Notes under the pieces: generated by a model | What the model was told of the DNA's origin: nothing | What the model saw: the letters and a program-made list of their open reading frames with translations, nothing else | Databases searched by the model: none | Source of the DNA: Sorangium cellulosum So ce56 | Lineage (GTDB): Bacteria; Myxococcota_A; Polyangia; Polyangiales; Polyangiaceae | Direction: 5' to 3' | Assembly: GCF_000067165.1 (NCBI RefSeq) | Contig: NC_010162.1 | Span: forward strand, 7,261,001-7,325,000 | Length of the DNA stretch: 64,000 nucleotides | Translations under genes and position numbers: made by a program | Shown here: piece after piece, positions 36,133 to 44,443 of the stretch | Position numbering within the stretch: position 1 is the first letter of the stretch | Layout of the letters: every line of letters begins with the position of its first letter

Positions 36133-38049
36133 TCAGCCCGAAGCCGGCGTCACGGGAGCAGGCGCTCGCTTCAGCGCCTCGGCCAGGAGCGACCGATAGA
36201 GCGGCGAGCTCTCGCAGAGGGATTCGTGCGTGCCCACCGCCGCGACCCGACCGCCGTCGAGCAGCACGTTGAACGTCGACCTGAGGAGGTGCGGCGCGTG
36301 GGTCACGACGATGGCCGTGCGCCCGGCGGCGACCTCGCACGCTGTGCGGAGGACCGCCTCGGCGGTGGCGCCCGGCAGGCCCGCCTCCGGCTCGTCCAGC
36401 ACGAAGACCCGCGGCTCGCGCAGCAGCACCCGCGCGAGCAGCAGCCGCCGCGCCTCACCGCCCGAAAGGCTCGGCGGTGAGGCGCGCACCTCCGTCGCGA
36501 GGCCGCGCGCGGGCCGTGCCTCGCCCTCCGCCGGCGACGCGCCTGCGAGCTCGTCGAGCTCCACCCGGCGGAGCGCCTCGCGCATGCGCTCCTCCGTGGG
36601 CGCGGGCTCGAGGCCGAGCGCCAGGTTGTCCGCGATGCTCCGCTCGAACAGCCGCGTCGATTGCCCCACCACGCCGAACAGCCGCGGGAGCTCCTCGGGC
36701 GGGATCTGCCGCAGATCCACGCCGCCCACGGCGATCGCGCCCGACGACGGCTCGTCGAGGCGCAGGAGCAGGCGCAGGAGCATCGACTTGCCGCTGCCGG
36801 AGCGACCGCAGACGCCGACCACCGCTCCGGCGGGGATCGAGAGCGACACGCCATCGAGGACGGGGCGGCTCGCGCCCGGCGGCGTGAACGTGACCCCATC
36901 GAAGGCGATCGACAGGGGGCGCCTCGCCTCGCCGTCCAGCTGCACCGCGAGGCCGCCGGAGGGGCGCGGCGGGTGCTCGGGCAGGCGCAGCAGCGCGAGC
37001 GTCGCGCGCAGCAGGGGGGCGCGCTCGATGAAGCCGGCGCGGAGGGCATCGAGCGCCTCGAGGCGCGCCATCAGCAGCGGCACCACGAGCAGGAGCTCTC
37101 CGACCTCGCCCGCGCCGGCGCCCCCGCGAGAGGCCGCGAGCGCGGCGACGATGACGAGCGGCGAGAGCGCCGCGAGCGTGCCCTTGATCTGGCCGGAGAC
37201 GGCGAGCGCCTGGCCGAAGCGGCGGCGCGCGTCCGCGACCCGGCGCGCAGCCACGGCGAGCTCTCCCTCGGCTTGGGCGCGCGCGCCGAGCAGGCGAAGG
37301 TCCTCCGCTCCCGAAAGCGCCTCGCCCACCGCGCCGAAGACGGCCGTGTCGGCGTGCTGCATCTCCCGCATCGCGCGCGCCACGCGGCCAGAGGCCCGGT
37401 CCGCCGCGAGGCGCGAGGCCGCGAACAGCGCGGCGCCGCCCGCGAGGACGAGCGCCATGCCGCTCGAGAGCAGCGACGCGGCGAGGACCGCGAGTGTCGC
37501 GAGCGCCTGGGGCAAGCCGGTCGCGACGGCTATCGCGAAATCGGCGACGAGGCCGGCATCCCGCGCGATCGCGAGCCGCACGACCTCCGCGCCCCGGACG
37601 GGCGGCGCGGGCCCGGCGCTCGGCGGCCGCGGCGCGGGCCCCGCCGCCTGCGCCGCGATGAGCGCGCGCCCGGCGGCGTCCACGTCGCGGGGCGAGGCGG
37701 AGAGCGCCGCCCGGAAGAGCGCGACGCGGAGCGCGGCGGTGAGGTCGCCGCCGAGCTCCGAGCTCTTCCGGCCCGAGAGCACCGCCAGGGAGGCGGACAC
37801 GAGCGTGGCGCCGAGCGCTGCGAGGACCACGGCCGCCGGCGGTGCGCCGGCGAGCAGCCGGGCGAGCGCGCCGCCGATGCCGCCCGAGGGCGGCGCCTCG
37901 CGCCCGGAGACGGCGCCGAGGGCCACGCCGGCGATCGCCGGGAGCAGCCCGGACAGGGCGCCCGCGAGCGACGACAGCGCCACGACGAGGGCGAGGCGCG
38001 CGGCGGCGCTGGAAGAGCCGCCTCGCAGGCCGCCCGATGACGACGACAT
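36133..38049 (-). CDS. ABC exporter, fused permease and ATPase
   Basis: The ATG at 38049 has GGGGAG upstream; the ATG at 38115 lacks a ribosome site. The 638-aa half-transporter has an Ala/Leu-rich membrane domain (about 1-370) and a nucleotide-binding domain with Walker A CGRSGSGKS, Q-loop GVVGQST, signature LSGGE, Walker B RVFVLDEPEAGL and H-loop VTHAP. It fits the type IV ABC exporter family, acting as a homodimer. The permease is unusually rich in Ala and Gly. The substrate cannot be told from context; no partner gene is adjacent. Confidence 0.9.
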   Translation of the reverse strand: MSSSSGGLRGGSSSAAARLALVVALSSLAGALSGLLPAIAGVALGAVSGREAPPSGGIGGALARLLAGAPPAAVVLAALGATLVSASLAVLSGRKSSELGGDLTAALRVALFRAALSASPRDVDAAGRALIAAQAAGPAPRPPSAGPAPPVRGAEVVRLAIARDAGLVADFAIAVATGLPQALATLAVLAASLLSSGMALVLAGGAALFAASRLAADRASGRVARAMREMQHADTAVFGAVGEALSGAEDLRLLGARAQAEGELAVAARRVADARRRFGQALAVSGQIKGTLAALSPLVIVAALAASRGGAGAGEVGELLLVVPLLMARLEALDALRAGFIERAPLLRATLALLRLPEHPPRPSGGLAVQLDGEARRPLSIAFDGVTFTPPGASRPVLDGVSLSIPAGAVVGVCGRSGSGKSMLLRLLLRLDEPSSGAIAVGGVDLRQIPPEELPRLFGVVGQSTRLFERSIADNLALGLEPAPTEERMREALRRVELDELAGASPAEGEARPARGLATEVRASPPSLSGGEARRLLLARVLLREPRVFVLDEPEAGLPGATAEAVLRTACEVAAGRTAIVVTHAPHLLRSTFNVLLDGGRVAAVGTHESLCESSPLYRSLLAEALKRAPAPVTPASG

Positions 38050-38184
38050 GGGCGACGTGCTCCCCTCGCGCAGCGAGCGAAGACCGATCCGCAGGATCGC
38101 GAGGAGCGCGCGCATCGACGTGCGATGCCACGGTACACTGCCGGCGCTGTTGCGCGCGACGCGCATTCGATCGACCCTCTCCTC

Positions 38185-38859
38185 GTGCGCACCGCGCTCG
38201 TGGCCCTGCTCCCGCTGCTCGCGGCCTGCGAGCGCCCGTCGCCCGCGCCGCCGGCGGGGGCCGACGCCGGGGCGCTCACCCCCTGGGCGCGCGGCGCCGC
38301 CGCGTCGCTGGACGACCGCGGCGCCCGCCTCCGGGCGGACAGCGCGCCAGCGGTGGGGTCCGTCGAGCCGGATGCGCTCGAGGAGATCCTCGCCGCCGCG
38401 CGGGAGGCCGCCCCCGGGCCGGCCGATGGCGTGAGGGTCGCGAAGATTGGCACGAGCACAGGGCTCCCAGCGCCCTCCGCGCTCCCGCCGGAGCCGGCGC
38501 CCGCCCCCGCACCTGCCTCCCGCTCGCGCGTCGAGATCGGCGCGCCCATGGTGCAGGCCAACATGTCGAGCCCGGCGATCGAGAAGGCGGCGCGGGCGCA
38601 GCTTTACTGGGACCTCGTGCAGCGCTGCCGCGGCCCGGGCGGGAGCCTGCTGCCGCCTGACGCCATCCGGGTGGAGTTCAACGTCGACGCCGAGGGCTAT
38701 ATCGTGGTGCCGACGATCATCGGGAGCGCGTCCGACCCCCGCTACGACGAGGCGGCCACCTGCATGCGGCGGGAGCTGTCGGGCGCAGCGTTCCGCGCGC
38801 CGGCGGGCGCGCGCGGCCTCCCAACCCGGGTCGACGCCACCGTGCCTTCGGTTGACTGA
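38185..38859 (+). CDS. Lipoprotein with TonB/AgmX-like C-terminal domain
   Basis: GTG at 38185 gives a short lipoprotein signal (VRTALVALLPLLAAC); ATG at 38125 would add 20 residues and leave almost no room for the divergent ABC promoter. The 224-aa product has a Pro/Ala-rich linker and a C-terminal segment, LYWDLVQRCRG, RVEFNVDAEGYIVVPTI, YDEAATCMRRELSGAAF. That segment resembles TonB-C/AgmX-type repeats of myxobacterial envelope proteins. The residues GLPTRVD are encoded by the first copy of the CCCAACCCGGGTCG repeat array. Confidence 0.7.
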   Translation: MRTALVALLPLLAACERPSPAPPAGADAGALTPWARGAAASLDDRGARLRADSAPAVGSVEPDALEEILAAAREAAPGPADGVRVAKIGTSTGLPAPSALPPEPAPAPAPASRSRVEIGAPMVQANMSSPAIEKAARAQLYWDLVQRCRGPGGSLLPPDAIRVEFNVDAEGYIVVPTIIGSASDPRYDEAATCMRRELSGAAFRAPAGARGLPTRVDATVPSVD

Positions 38860-39157
38860 GCCGGAGCTGAACCCGGACTCCCAACCCGATGAAAGCGCCC
38901 AACCCGGGTCGGCCAACCCGGGTCGGCTCGACGCCCTCAACCCAGGTCGGGTAGCGCCCAACCGGCAGCGCCCAACCCGGGTCGGGTTTGTGGGTCGGCC
39001 GGATCGGCGCCCAACCCGGGTCGGCCACCCCCCAACCCGGGTCGGCCACCCCCCAACCCGGGTCGGCCACCCCGCGCCCAACCCGGGTCGGCCACCCCCC
39101 AACCCGGGTCGGCCACCCCCCAACCCGGGTCGGCCACCCCCAACCCGGGTCGGCTCG
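38819..39157. repeat. Array of about 12 CCCAACCCGGGTCGG repeats
   Basis: The core CCCAACCCGGGTC occurs about 12 times. From 39010 on it is a regular 21-bp tandem with GGCCACCC connectors. The first copy is inside the 3' end of the lipoprotein gene and the last ends 6 bp from the stop of the convergent pyruvate-kinase-like gene, so the array fills the convergent gap. It shares its core with the arrays at 28.2 kb and, reverse-complemented with one change, at 19.1 kb. Confidence 0.93.
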
Positions 39158-39162
39158 ACGCC

Positions 39163-40665
39163 TCAGTCGAGGCGTGAGACCCCGAGCGACCGCATGAGCG
39201 CCCGCTTCTTGTCCTGGTGCTCGTGCATCCGGCGGAGGACGTCGACCACGAAGGCGACCGTCGCGACGATGTTCTCACCCTGGTTGAGCATCACGCACTC
39301 CGCGCGCGAGCTCATCGCCGCGTCCGTCACCTCCCCGCGGGTCGGCACGCCGGTCTTGTTCAGGCTCTCGAGCACCTGCGTCGCCCAGATGGCGGGGACC
39401 AGCGCGGCCTCGCAGAGCCACAGGAGCTCCTCCTGGACCTCCGCCAGCCGCATGAACCCCATCTCGACGGCCATATCGCCGCGCGCCAGCATCACCCCCA
39501 CGTTCTCGCTGCGCATCGCCGTGAGCAGGAGCCTCGGAAACCGCGCGAACCCAGGCGTCGTCTCGATCTTGAGGACGATCCCGAGGTGAGCGGCCTCGCG
39601 CGCGGCGAGCTCCGCCTGGAGGCGCTCCACATCGGAAGGAGACCGAACGAACGAGAGCCCCACCATGTCCGCGTGGCGCGCGATGAAGCCGAGATCCTCC
39701 AGATCCTTCGGCGTGAGCGACGGGATCCCGAGCTCGGTGTCCGGAAAGTTCAGGCCCTTTCCTGACTTCAGCTTCACGGATCCCTGGCGCGCGAAATCCA
39801 CCTCCACGAGCGCGGCGCCCTCGGTCACGAGCTTGACCGTGCCGCCGAGCCGCCCGTCGTCGTAGAACACCCGGTGCCCGGGCCGGAGGTCGTCCACGAC
39901 CTCCGGGATGGTGCAGCCGAGCGCGAGCACCTCCCCTGCGCCGGTGCTGCCCGCCGAGGGGCGCGCCCGCTTCACGTCCTTGCAGAGCCAGAGCCAGGGC
40001 CGCTCACCCGGCTCGGACAGCGTGACGCGCACCGAACCCCCGTCGATCTTGCTCACGCGCGGGTTGGGCCCGGCGATGTCGCAGAGGACCTTGCACCGGA
40101 CCCCGGTCTCCCGCCCCGCCTCCCGGAGCCGCTCGATGAGCCCGGCCCACGCGCCCGCGTCCTCCTTCGCGCAGTTGATCCGCGCGACGTCCATCCCGCC
40201 CTCGATCAGCCGCTTCAGCTCCCCCTTCCGCGCGTCCCCGGGCAGCGTCACCATCACCCGCGTCGTTCGCCCCTGGCGCCCCTCCCCGAGCAGCACCCGC
40301 GCGTGCTCCTCGAGCAGCGCGCCCCCCGAGGCGAACGTGGTGGGCGACTCGCCGGGAGGCCGCACCTCGGGGCGCCGCGCGAGCGCGTCGAGCGCGCCGC
40401 GCACGACGTCGAGGGAGGCCAGCGCGCAGCGCTCCAGGCGCCCCAGCGAGCTCAACCCGAGCGACGCGAGCTGCCGCTGCAGATCGCGGATGTCCTGCTG
40501 CCGGACAGCGAGGTAGTGCAGCAGGTTCGTCACTCCCGCTCGGTGCTTCGGGTGCACCGCATCGATCAGGTGCCGGTTGCGCTGCTCGTGCTCGATGGCG
40601 CTCGCACGCAGCGCCTCGACGGCGGCGAGGGCGCGCTCGACAACCTGCAGGTCGGGGTAAACCAT
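39163..40665 (-). CDS. Pyruvate-kinase-like protein lacking the C-terminal domain
   Basis: The ATG at 40665 follows GGAGAT; 500 aa. About 140 helical residues precede the barrel. PK-family marks are TRVMVTLPGDARKGE, KIETTPGF (catalytic Lys region), VMLARGDMAVEMGF and WATQVLESL with TDAAMSSRAECVMLNQGE. The usual RLNFSHG motif is RINCAKE, and the final approximately 120-residue C-domain (allosteric in normal enzymes) is missing. It is therefore a divergent paralogue and may not be the glycolytic enzyme. It is divergent from nothing obvious and converges on the repeat array at 38.8-39.2 kb. Confidence 0.85.
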   Translation of the reverse strand: MVYPDLQVVERALAAVEALRASAIEHEQRNRHLIDAVHPKHRAGVTNLLHYLAVRQQDIRDLQRQLASLGLSSLGRLERCALASLDVVRGALDALARRPEVRPPGESPTTFASGGALLEEHARVLLGEGRQGRTTRVMVTLPGDARKGELKRLIEGGMDVARINCAKEDAGAWAGLIERLREAGRETGVRCKVLCDIAGPNPRVSKIDGGSVRVTLSEPGERPWLWLCKDVKRARPSAGSTGAGEVLALGCTIPEVVDDLRPGHRVFYDDGRLGGTVKLVTEGAALVEVDFARQGSVKLKSGKGLNFPDTELGIPSLTPKDLEDLGFIARHADMVGLSFVRSPSDVERLQAELAAREAAHLGIVLKIETTPGFARFPRLLLTAMRSENVGVMLARGDMAVEMGFMRLAEVQEELLWLCEAALVPAIWATQVLESLNKTGVPTRGEVTDAAMSSRAECVMLNQGENIVATVAFVVDVLRRMHEHQDKKRALMRSLGVSRLD

Positions 40666-40898
40666 GGTGCGATCTCCGGGCTCCGGCGCGCGGCCCCTCG
40701 CGTCCGCTGCAGCACACCGCGGCCGCGGCCGAGGCGGCCGCGCCGCGCCGATGAGTCCAGCATCGCGCGCAGGGCCAGTCCAGCGCCCCACGCCGGAAGA
40801 CCACGGGCGAGGACGGAACGTCTCCATTCCTCCACAGAAGCGTCATCGAGCGCCGCCATGCAGCGACGACGCGACAGTTTTAAGGATAGCCCCCGGCG

Positions 40899-43367
40899 CT
40901 ATGCCGGCGCCCGGTACCGCGCCACGACGACCGTGATGTCGTCGTCCGGGCTCGGGCACCACCCCTCGACCTCCCTCAGGATCCTGTCGCGGATCGCCTC
41001 GACCGGCGCGGTCTGCACGGCCTCGATGGCGGTGCAGAGCCGCTCCAGCCCGAACTGCTCGCGGTGCGCGTTGCGCGCCTCCGTCACCCCGTCGCTGTAG
41101 AGCACGAGCACGTCCCCGTCCTCTAGGACGAACTGGGCGTCCCGTGTCACCTCGTCGATGACGGGCAACACGCCGATCCAGACGCCCGAGCTCGGGATGC
41201 ACACGCACCGCCGCGTGCGCGCCGAGCACACGATGATGTCGTCGTGCGCCCCGGCGAACGTCACCCGCCCGCCCCGCTCGTACCGGAGCAGGAGCAGCGT
41301 CGCGTGCTCGTCCCGCTTCAGCCGGCTGCGCACGTTCTTGTAGAGCGCCTTGTTGAGCGCCGCGAGCAGCTCGCTCGGGCTCGCGCCCGGGTCCCTGCTC
41401 GTCAGCGCCGACACCATGCTCTGGATCATCAGCATCACGAGCCCCGCGGCGAGCCCGTGCCCCGCGACGTCGCCGATCCCGAGCCACCCCCCCTCGGGCG
41501 TCGCGATGACGTCGTAGTAGTCGCCGCCCACCTCGGCCGCCGGCGTCATGGCCGCGGAGAGCTCCAGCCCCTCGATGTGCAGCCGCTCCGGCACCAGCGT
41601 CGTCTGGAGCCGCGCCGCGAGCGCCGTCTCCTGCCGCTCGCTCTCCTGCTCCAGCCGCTCGCGCAGCTCCACCTGACGCACCATCTCCCGGTGCAGCGCC
41701 ACCGTCTTCACCGCGGAGCCGATCTGGAGCCGCAGCGCGTCGTAGACCATCTCGTTCATGCCGCTGTTCAGCGCCATCACCCCGAAATACTCGGTGTCAC
41801 CGAACGTGAGCGGCATCACGACGACGCTCGTGCGCTCGCTCGAGCTCAGGAACCCGGGAGGGGCCAGGGAGCGCGACGGGAAGCTCTCGGTCGGCGGCGC
41901 CACCGCGCGGCCGTCCTCCATCAGGAACAGCGTCTTCAGGGTGGCTCGCTGGGCGTCGTCGTAGAGCGAGACGGCCGCGCGCGTGAAGTGCAGCCTGGGC
42001 ATCTCCGAGGCCAGCATGCGCTGGAAGAGGGGCAAGCTCAGGCACGTCGAGAACCACCGCCCGCTCCAGCTCAGGTCGATCGAGGCGACCTCCACGTCGA
42101 GGCGCTGCCGCCCCTCGACGCGCACGGACGCGCTCCCGATGAGGACGCGGCACGCATGCCACAGCTGCTCCAGGGCCTCGTTCACGGCGGCGTCGCCCCC
42201 CTCCTCGACCGGCCGCCGGAGCCGCGCGCGCAGGAGCGTCACCACGCCCTGGAACAGATCGAGGAACACCCCCTCGCGCCCGGCCGTGTCGAGGACGCGC
42301 TCCAGCACGTGCAGGAAGCACCCGTCGTGGCCCTTGAGCTCCTCTTCCAGCGCCGACAGGAGCCCGCCCGCCCAGCCGTCGAGCGACGCGGCCGGGATCC
42401 CCACGGCCTGCTCGAGCGCGCGCTCCAGCTCGTCGCGCCGGCCGCCGAGCGACATCGCCCCGAGGCGCGGCGGGTTCGTGAGCGGCCGCGTCGCGATCGC
42501 CTGGTACGCGCAGCCGCAGGACTCGCGCCGCGTGAGCTCGATCTGCTGCATGTTCCGCTCCGGGACGGACTCGCCGTCGAGCATGCGCACGACCGTCTCG
42601 AGCGCGATCTCCCCGAGCCGCTTGATCGGCTGGCGAACCGTCGTCAAGGACGGCTTCGCGTAGCGCGCGACGCCCACGTCGTCGAAGCCGCACACCAGGA
42701 TGTCCCTCGGCACGTGGAGGCCCCGCGCCTTCAGGAGCTCGATCGCGCCGAGGGCCATGTTGTCGTTCGCCGCGACAACGGCGTCGATCTCGACCCCGCG
42801 GTCCAGGATCTCGGCCATCGCGGCGCGGCCCGTGTCGATCGTGAACTGGCCGCTCGCGACGAGGCGCTCGTCGTACGGGATCGCCCGCGCGGCGAGCGCC
42901 TTGCGGAACGCGTCGGCGCGGATCCTCGCCTCCCCGTTGTTGACCGGACCGCCGATGTACGCGACGCGCCGGCACGCGTGATCGTCGAGCAGGTGGCCGG
43001 CCGCCATCTCGATCCCGAGGCCGTTGTCCACGACGATGCTCGGGATGCCCTCCAGCGGGATCCCGATGCTGCACAGGGGCATCGGCGCGTAATCCAGGCA
43101 GAAGCGCTGCACCCCCTCGGCGCCGACGAAATTGCACAGCGTCGCCGACGCGACCACGATGCCGTCGACCGCCTCCGCGCTGACGAGGCGGTAGATGCTG
43201 TTCTGGGCGGCCTCGGAGGGACCGTGGGCGGAGAGCGTCTCCCCGACGGCGATCACGAGGTTGACGTCGTGCGCCTCGGCGGCGCGCTCGACCCCGATCC
43301 GCAGCGCGGATTGGTACTCGCCGCGCACATAGTCCATCACGAGGGCGATCGTCCGGCGCTTCTTCAT
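40899..43367 (-). CDS. Cassette A: LacI-type ligand-binding domain fused to PP2C phosphatase
   Basis: ATG 43367 gives 822 aa. Residues 1-290 are a type-1 periplasmic-binding fold as in LacI regulators but without the HTH: RRTIALVMDYVRGEYQ, GIVVASATLC, AANDNMALGAIELLK, GFDDVGVARYAKPSLTTVRQP. A helical middle and a GAF-like region follow (about 340-600). The C-terminal SpoIIE/RsbU-type PP2C phosphatase has VGGDYYDV, GDVAGHGLAAGL, YSDGVTEA and PDDDITVVVARY, all metal ligands present. No signal peptide, so it binds a small ligand in the cytoplasm. It should dephosphorylate the STAS-like protein encoded just upstream, as SiaA does for SiaC. Confidence 0.92.
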   Translation of the reverse strand: MKKRRTIALVMDYVRGEYQSALRIGVERAAEAHDVNLVIAVGETLSAHGPSEAAQNSIYRLVSAEAVDGIVVASATLCNFVGAEGVQRFCLDYAPMPLCSIGIPLEGIPSIVVDNGLGIEMAAGHLLDDHACRRVAYIGGPVNNGEARIRADAFRKALAARAIPYDERLVASGQFTIDTGRAAMAEILDRGVEIDAVVAANDNMALGAIELLKARGLHVPRDILVCGFDDVGVARYAKPSLTTVRQPIKRLGEIALETVVRMLDGESVPERNMQQIELTRRESCGCAYQAIATRPLTNPPRLGAMSLGGRRDELERALEQAVGIPAASLDGWAGGLLSALEEELKGHDGCFLHVLERVLDTAGREGVFLDLFQGVVTLLRARLRRPVEEGGDAAVNEALEQLWHACRVLIGSASVRVEGRQRLDVEVASIDLSWSGRWFSTCLSLPLFQRMLASEMPRLHFTRAAVSLYDDAQRATLKTLFLMEDGRAVAPPTESFPSRSLAPPGFLSSSERTSVVVMPLTFGDTEYFGVMALNSGMNEMVYDALRLQIGSAVKTVALHREMVRQVELRERLEQESERQETALAARLQTTLVPERLHIEGLELSAAMTPAAEVGGDYYDVIATPEGGWLGIGDVAGHGLAAGLVMLMIQSMVSALTSRDPGASPSELLAALNKALYKNVRSRLKRDEHATLLLLRYERGGRVTFAGAHDDIIVCSARTRRCVCIPSSGVWIGVLPVIDEVTRDAQFVLEDGDVLVLYSDGVTEARNAHREQFGLERLCTAIEAVQTAPVEAIRDRILREVEGWCPSPDDDITVVVARYRAPA

Positions 43368-43387
43368 CTTGTCCTGCGGCTCTCCGG

Positions 43388-43765
43388 TCAGGTGTCCTCG
43401 ATCGAGACCAGCTCCGGAGACATGCGCTCGAGCGCCGCCAGGCTCCGTCTTTGCCATCCCAGCCGTGCGTCCGTGCGAAATTGCACCTTGCACTTCAGCC
43501 CCTGGCCCGCGAGCCCGCAGATGAAGCTGATGAACGCTTTCAGGCAGCTCGAGTTGAGAAAGTAAAGAGCCCTTATATCGAACTGCACCGCGCTGATGGA
43601 GAGGCGCATGACCTCTCCCTGGAGGGCCTTGAGGCAAAGGCCGAGCGGCGGCGCCGCCGCCATGTCGCCCGTGCCGGTGAGCTTGACGCCGAGGGTGTCG
43701 TCCCTCAGGGTCGGCTCGATCCCGAAGCTGTCCGTGACGACAGGCTCAACCCGTAAACCGCTCAT
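43388..43765 (-). CDS. Cassette A: SiaC/STAS-like antagonist protein
   Basis: ATG 43765 has GGAGGGGAG upstream; 125 aa, the same length as its two paralogues. The C-terminal half ALYFLNSSCLKAFISFICGL recalls the phosphorylated Ser region of SiaC and STAS antagonists; the Ser of NSSC is the likely phosphosite. It overlaps the ATPase stop by 20 bp, so translation is coupled. Expected role: switched between the ATPase/kinase and an unknown downstream partner according to phosphorylation. Confidence 0.85.
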   Translation of the reverse strand: MSGLRVEPVVTDSFGIEPTLRDDTLGVKLTGTGDMAAAPPLGLCLKALQGEVMRLSISAVQFDIRALYFLNSSCLKAFISFICGLAGQGLKCKVQFRTDARLGWQRRSLAALERMSPELVSIEDT

Positions 43766-44270
43766 CTCCCCTCCATCCCGCAACCGGCGCCTGCGCGATG
43801 ATCGTCAGCCTGCTCCCCTCGATCGTGTAGTCCACGTCGAGCCCGCCCTCCGCGCGCACCCGCGCGAGGCCGAGCCCGGATACCCCTTCTACCATCGCCG
43901 TCTCACAGATGAGCTCGTCATAGTGCTTCACAGGATCGCTCGCCGACCTCAGCGCGGAGAGCCGCCGCTCCACCTCGCGCAGCCGCTCCGGCGACGCCTC
44001 GTTCCGCGCGCGGATCACGAGGACCCGCGCGCCCTCGCCCCCCTCCAGCGCGAGCTCGATGCTGACCTCCGGGCCGGACGAGTACTTGATGAGGTTCTCG
44101 ACGAGCTCGTGCGCGGCCATGTAGAACCGCGAGCTCTCACTCTCATCGTCCAGCACCATCCCACAGAAGCTGGACACGAGCCGTAACACCGCGCTAGCCA
44201 TCCGTTCACTCGGGAAAAACGTGATGCACAAGAACGGTGAAGCGTCCTGGCTCAGTCCGGAAGCTAACAC
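43746..44270 (-). CDS. Cassette A: SiaB/RsbW-like ATPase
   Basis: The GTG at 44270 gives 174 aa, identical in length to paralogues in cassettes B and C when the aligned GTG is used, which supports the start. N box: FYMAAHELVENLIKYSSGP. G2-like: GVSGLGLARV. The G1 DxGxG box is not evident; ARNEASPERLREVERRL stands in its place, as in SiaB-type (DUF6272) kinases more than RsbW. It should phosphorylate the STAS-like partner. No ribosome site precedes it and a -35/-10 promoter sits immediately upstream. Confidence 0.85.
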   Translation of the reverse strand: MLASGLSQDASPFLCITFFPSERMASAVLRLVSSFCGMVLDDESESSRFYMAAHELVENLIKYSSGPEVSIELALEGGEGARVLVIRARNEASPERLREVERRLSALRSASDPVKHYDELICETAMVEGVSGLGLARVRAEGGLDVDYTIEGSRLTIIAQAPVAGWRGDERFTG

Positions 44271-44277
44271 GGTTCAC

Positions 44278-44313
44278 GCAGCGTACGTAATTCTTGCACC
44301 GGATCCAATCCCC
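44278..44313 (-). promoter_or_regulatory. Cassette A promoter (TTGGAT-17-TACGCT)
   Basis: On the minus strand TTGGAT and TACGCT are 17 nt apart, and the -10-like box ends 9 nt before the GTG. The same arrangement precedes cassettes B and C. Transcription would start at or next to the GTG, giving a leaderless mRNA. Confidence 0.6.
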
Positions 44314-44443
44314 CTTGGTCGGCCGTGTGCCCATGTAGGCGAGCGAACGATCGCGAGCGCCGCGGCGCGCTGTTCACGGCGTCCGTCTCGACCACGGCGC
44401 TCGCCGCTTCGCCGGGCGCGCCGGCCGCGCCTCGACCGATGCG

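Noticed and set aside
19087..39157. Possible CRISPR arrays at the repeat clusters
   Set aside because: The repeated core is only about 12 bp, spacers are short, low-complexity and themselves repeated, and no cas gene is present.
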